From Candidatus Sulfotelmatobacter sp. (GTDB lineage Bacteria; Acidobacteriota; Terriglobia; Terriglobales; SbA1): a stretch of DNA of 7,987 bases. Of this stretch, positions 6,408-7,987 are shown in pieces (positions within the stretch are counted from its first letter, which is position 1; the number at the start of each line of letters is the position of its first letter). The DNA is taken from positions 1 through 7,987 of the forward strand of contig JASLEQ010000179.1 of NCBI GenBank assembly GCA_030151135.1, written 5' to 3'. Under the pieces are notes generated by a model. It did not search any database and was not told where the DNA came from. It worked only from the letters and a program-made list of their open reading frames with translations. Made by a program: the position numbers and the translations under genes.

Positions 6408-7987
6408 ATGGTTGTGAAGGAAGAGAATGAACTGAGACAGGCTGATCCGCATTCGAAGCACAGCGAACCTATCCGCGGTCACGGATTGTGCTACTGGACG
6501 CCACGAGTATTGACGGCAGTTCTGGTACCTGTCGTTTTGATCGGGCTGTTTGAAGGAGTGTTGCGTCTATTCGACGTGGGATTTCCGACCAATGCGACGG
6601 TGCCGTGCACGCTGAAGGGGCAGGCGGCCTCCTGTTACAACCTGTTTTTCCCCGCACCATTCTTCCCGCCGGGAATGATCAAGACGCCACAGGCGTATGC
6701 GATTCCTGTGAGTAAGCCAGCTGGCACCTACCGAATTTTTGTGCTCGGGGAATCGGCCGCGATGGGCGACCCGGATCCGGCGTATGCCTTCAGTCGATAT
6801 CTGGAAGTTATGTTGCGGAAGAATTATCCGCAAATGCACTTTGAGGTCATCAACACCGGCAGCGTTGCGGTGAACTCACACGTGCTTTTGCCACTGGCGC
6901 GTGGGCTGGCGAAGCAGAAGCCGGATTTGTTCATCATCTATTCAGGAAACAACGAAGTGGTCGGGCCCTATGGGCCGGGAACGGCATTGACATCTTCCGG
7001 GATGTATCTGCCCGTCATCCGAGCCAGTATCGTCGCGCGGTCGAGCCGCGTTGGACAGCTGCTCGTAAAACTCGGTACACAGAAAAAAGAGTGGGGCGGC
7101 ATGGAGATGTTTCTCGATCGCCAGGTGCCGGCAAGCTCCGGGCTGATGAAACATGCCTACTCCAATTTCGAAGCCAATCTGCGAGACACGATTGAAGTTG
7201 CCCGCGCGTCGGGCGCGCGCGTCATCGTGAGTACCGTCGCGACGAACCTGAAGGACTGTGCGCCGTTCGCGTCGGCGCACCGGGAAGGGTTGGCGGCAGA
7301 GGATCTGCGCTCATGGAACGCACTGTTCGCGCAGGGGATCAATTCGGAAAACAGCCGCGCATATGGCGATGCGATGCAGGCCTACCAGGCAGCGGCGAAG
7401 ATCGACGATCAGTATGCGGAACTGGAATTCCGAATGGCGCGAACGCAATGGATGTTGGGTGATTACGCCTCATCGCGGGAGTATTTCCAGAAGGCGCGGG
7501 ATCTGGATACGCTGCGCTTTCGAGCTGACAGCAGGATCAACGACATCAACCGTGCGGTGGCGTCATCGAATTCGGGTGCAGAACTGGTCGACGCCGAGAC
7601 CATATTTGCTACGCAAAGCGCAAATGGAATCATCGGCAGCGATCTGGTGTATGAGCACGTCCATATGACTCCGCTGGGAAATTATCTGCTGGCGAAGGCA
7701 ATGTTCCTGCAGATTGCCGGCGGGATGCCCGGCGGCCAGGCTGCAGCCGAGGCCGGTGTTCTCTCCGAGCCGGACTGCGAGCGGTTGCTTGCGCTCACTC
7801 CTCACGACCGGGTGCGTATAGCCAGGGAAATGTTTGAGCGTCTGCAGAAACCTCCCTTTACCAACCAGTCGAATCATTCCGACCAGTTGCTGCGGCTAGC
7901 CGTACAGGCAGAAGTGCAGTACGAGAACCCGAATGAGACCTCGGCCGAATATCAGTGGGCGATCGCGCAAAGGCCCGATGATCGCGT
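6408..7987 (+). CDS. Membrane-anchored SGNH/GDSL-type hydrolase with inserted TPR repeats, 3'-truncated by window edge
   Basis: The frame runs open from ATG 6408 to the window end: 526 complete codons with no stop, so the C-terminus is missing. After a cytosolic N-tail there is one hydrophobic segment (about 34-52, RVLTAVLVPVVLIGLFEGVL), which should anchor the rest outside the membrane. SGNH blocks follow: RIFVLGESAAMGDP (109-122) with the candidate nucleophile S116; VINTGSVAVNSH (147-158), supplying a Gly; and IIYSGNNEVVGPYG (176-189) with the oxyanion-hole Asn of block III. STVATNLKDCAPFASAH (275-291) also looks conserved in this group. Two TPR-like repeats (about 308-368) sit before the final block YEHVHMTPLGNYLLAK (415-430), where H419 is the likely catalytic His and E416 stands where Asp is usual. 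A further TPR-like stretch appears near 495-525. The family is largely uncharacterised; ester hydrolysis or acyl transfer on a surface glycan is an inference from the fold and neighbours. Confidence 0.85.
   Translation, partial: MVVKEENELRQADPHSKHSEPIRGHGLCYWTPRVLTAVLVPVVLIGLFEGVLRLFDVGFPTNATVPCTLKGQAASCYNLFFPAPFFPPGMIKTPQAYAIPVSKPAGTYRIFVLGESAAMGDPDPAYAFSRYLEVMLRKNYPQMHFEVINTGSVAVNSHVLLPLARGLAKQKPDLFIIYSGNNEVVGPYGPGTALTSSGMYLPVIRASIVARSSRVGQLLVKLGTQKKEWGGMEMFLDRQVPASSGLMKHAYSNFEANLRDTIEVARASGARVIVSTVATNLKDCAPFASAHREGLAAEDLRSWNALFAQGINSENSRAYGDAMQAYQAAAKIDDQYAELEFRMARTQWMLGDYASSREYFQKARDLDTLRFRADSRINDINRAVASSNSGAELVDAETIFATQSANGIIGSDLVYEHVHMTPLGNYLLAKAMFLQIAGGMPGGQAAAEAGVLSEPDCERLLALTPHDRVRIAREMFERLQKPPFTNQSNHSDQLLRLAVQAEVQYENPNETSAEYQWAIAQRPDDR

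Noticed and set aside
6075..6482. 135-codon open frame on the minus strand in the divergent region
   Set aside because: It overlaps the start of the SGNH-TPR gene by 75 bp, has a compositionally biased Ser/Lys/Arg-rich middle and no recognisable domain. A short peptide or decayed gene cannot be fully excluded.

Overview
The window looks like a stretch of bacterial chromosome of moderately high GC with five substantial genes in three transcription blocks. All five have the character of envelope or cell-surface proteins: multiheme c-type cytochrome, GT-C-like membrane proteins, a UDP-galactopyranose-mutase-like flavoprotein, and a membrane-anchored SGNH hydrolase with TPRs. No taxonomic marker is present. 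The combination of a doubled-CXXCH cytochrome, DxWWH membrane proteins and the GES/GNNE/HVH SGNH-TPR protein reminds me most of Acidobacteriota, but that is an inference from remembered family distribution, not a measurement.

Left block (+ strand, 1-2833): the 3' part of a multiheme cytochrome c that enters from the left edge, with eight haem-attachment motifs visible and the last in the non-standard CX3CH form. It is followed 36 bp later by a GT-C-like polytopic membrane protein, and then by a 49-codon ORF that overlaps the end of that gene by ATGA and has a good Shine-Dalgarno. That small ORF may be a remnant or a real small gene.

Middle block (- strand, 5894/6005 down to 2866): an FAD-dependent oxidoreductase of the UDP-galactopyranose-mutase-like family, followed with a GTGA stop/start overlap by a second GT-C-like membrane protein. 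The second protein is clearly a paralogue of the one in the left block, so the two paralogues face each other tail to tail across about 180 bp.

Right block (+ strand, 6408 to the edge): a membrane-anchored SGNH/GDSL-type protein with TPR repeats inserted between its catalytic blocks; it runs off the right edge. The roughly 400 bp divergent region before it contains no convincing gene, but it holds a 69-nt imperfect inverted repeat that folds on paper into one extended hairpin 44 nt upstream of the start codon.

Taken together, the non-cytochrome genes suggest synthesis, transfer or trimming of a surface glycan (a sugar-modifying flavoenzyme, two GT-C-like transferases, an SGNH esterase or transferase). 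Whether that glycan machinery has anything to do with the adjacent cytochrome is unproven. I saw no tRNA, rRNA, CRISPR array, insertion sequence or attachment site.
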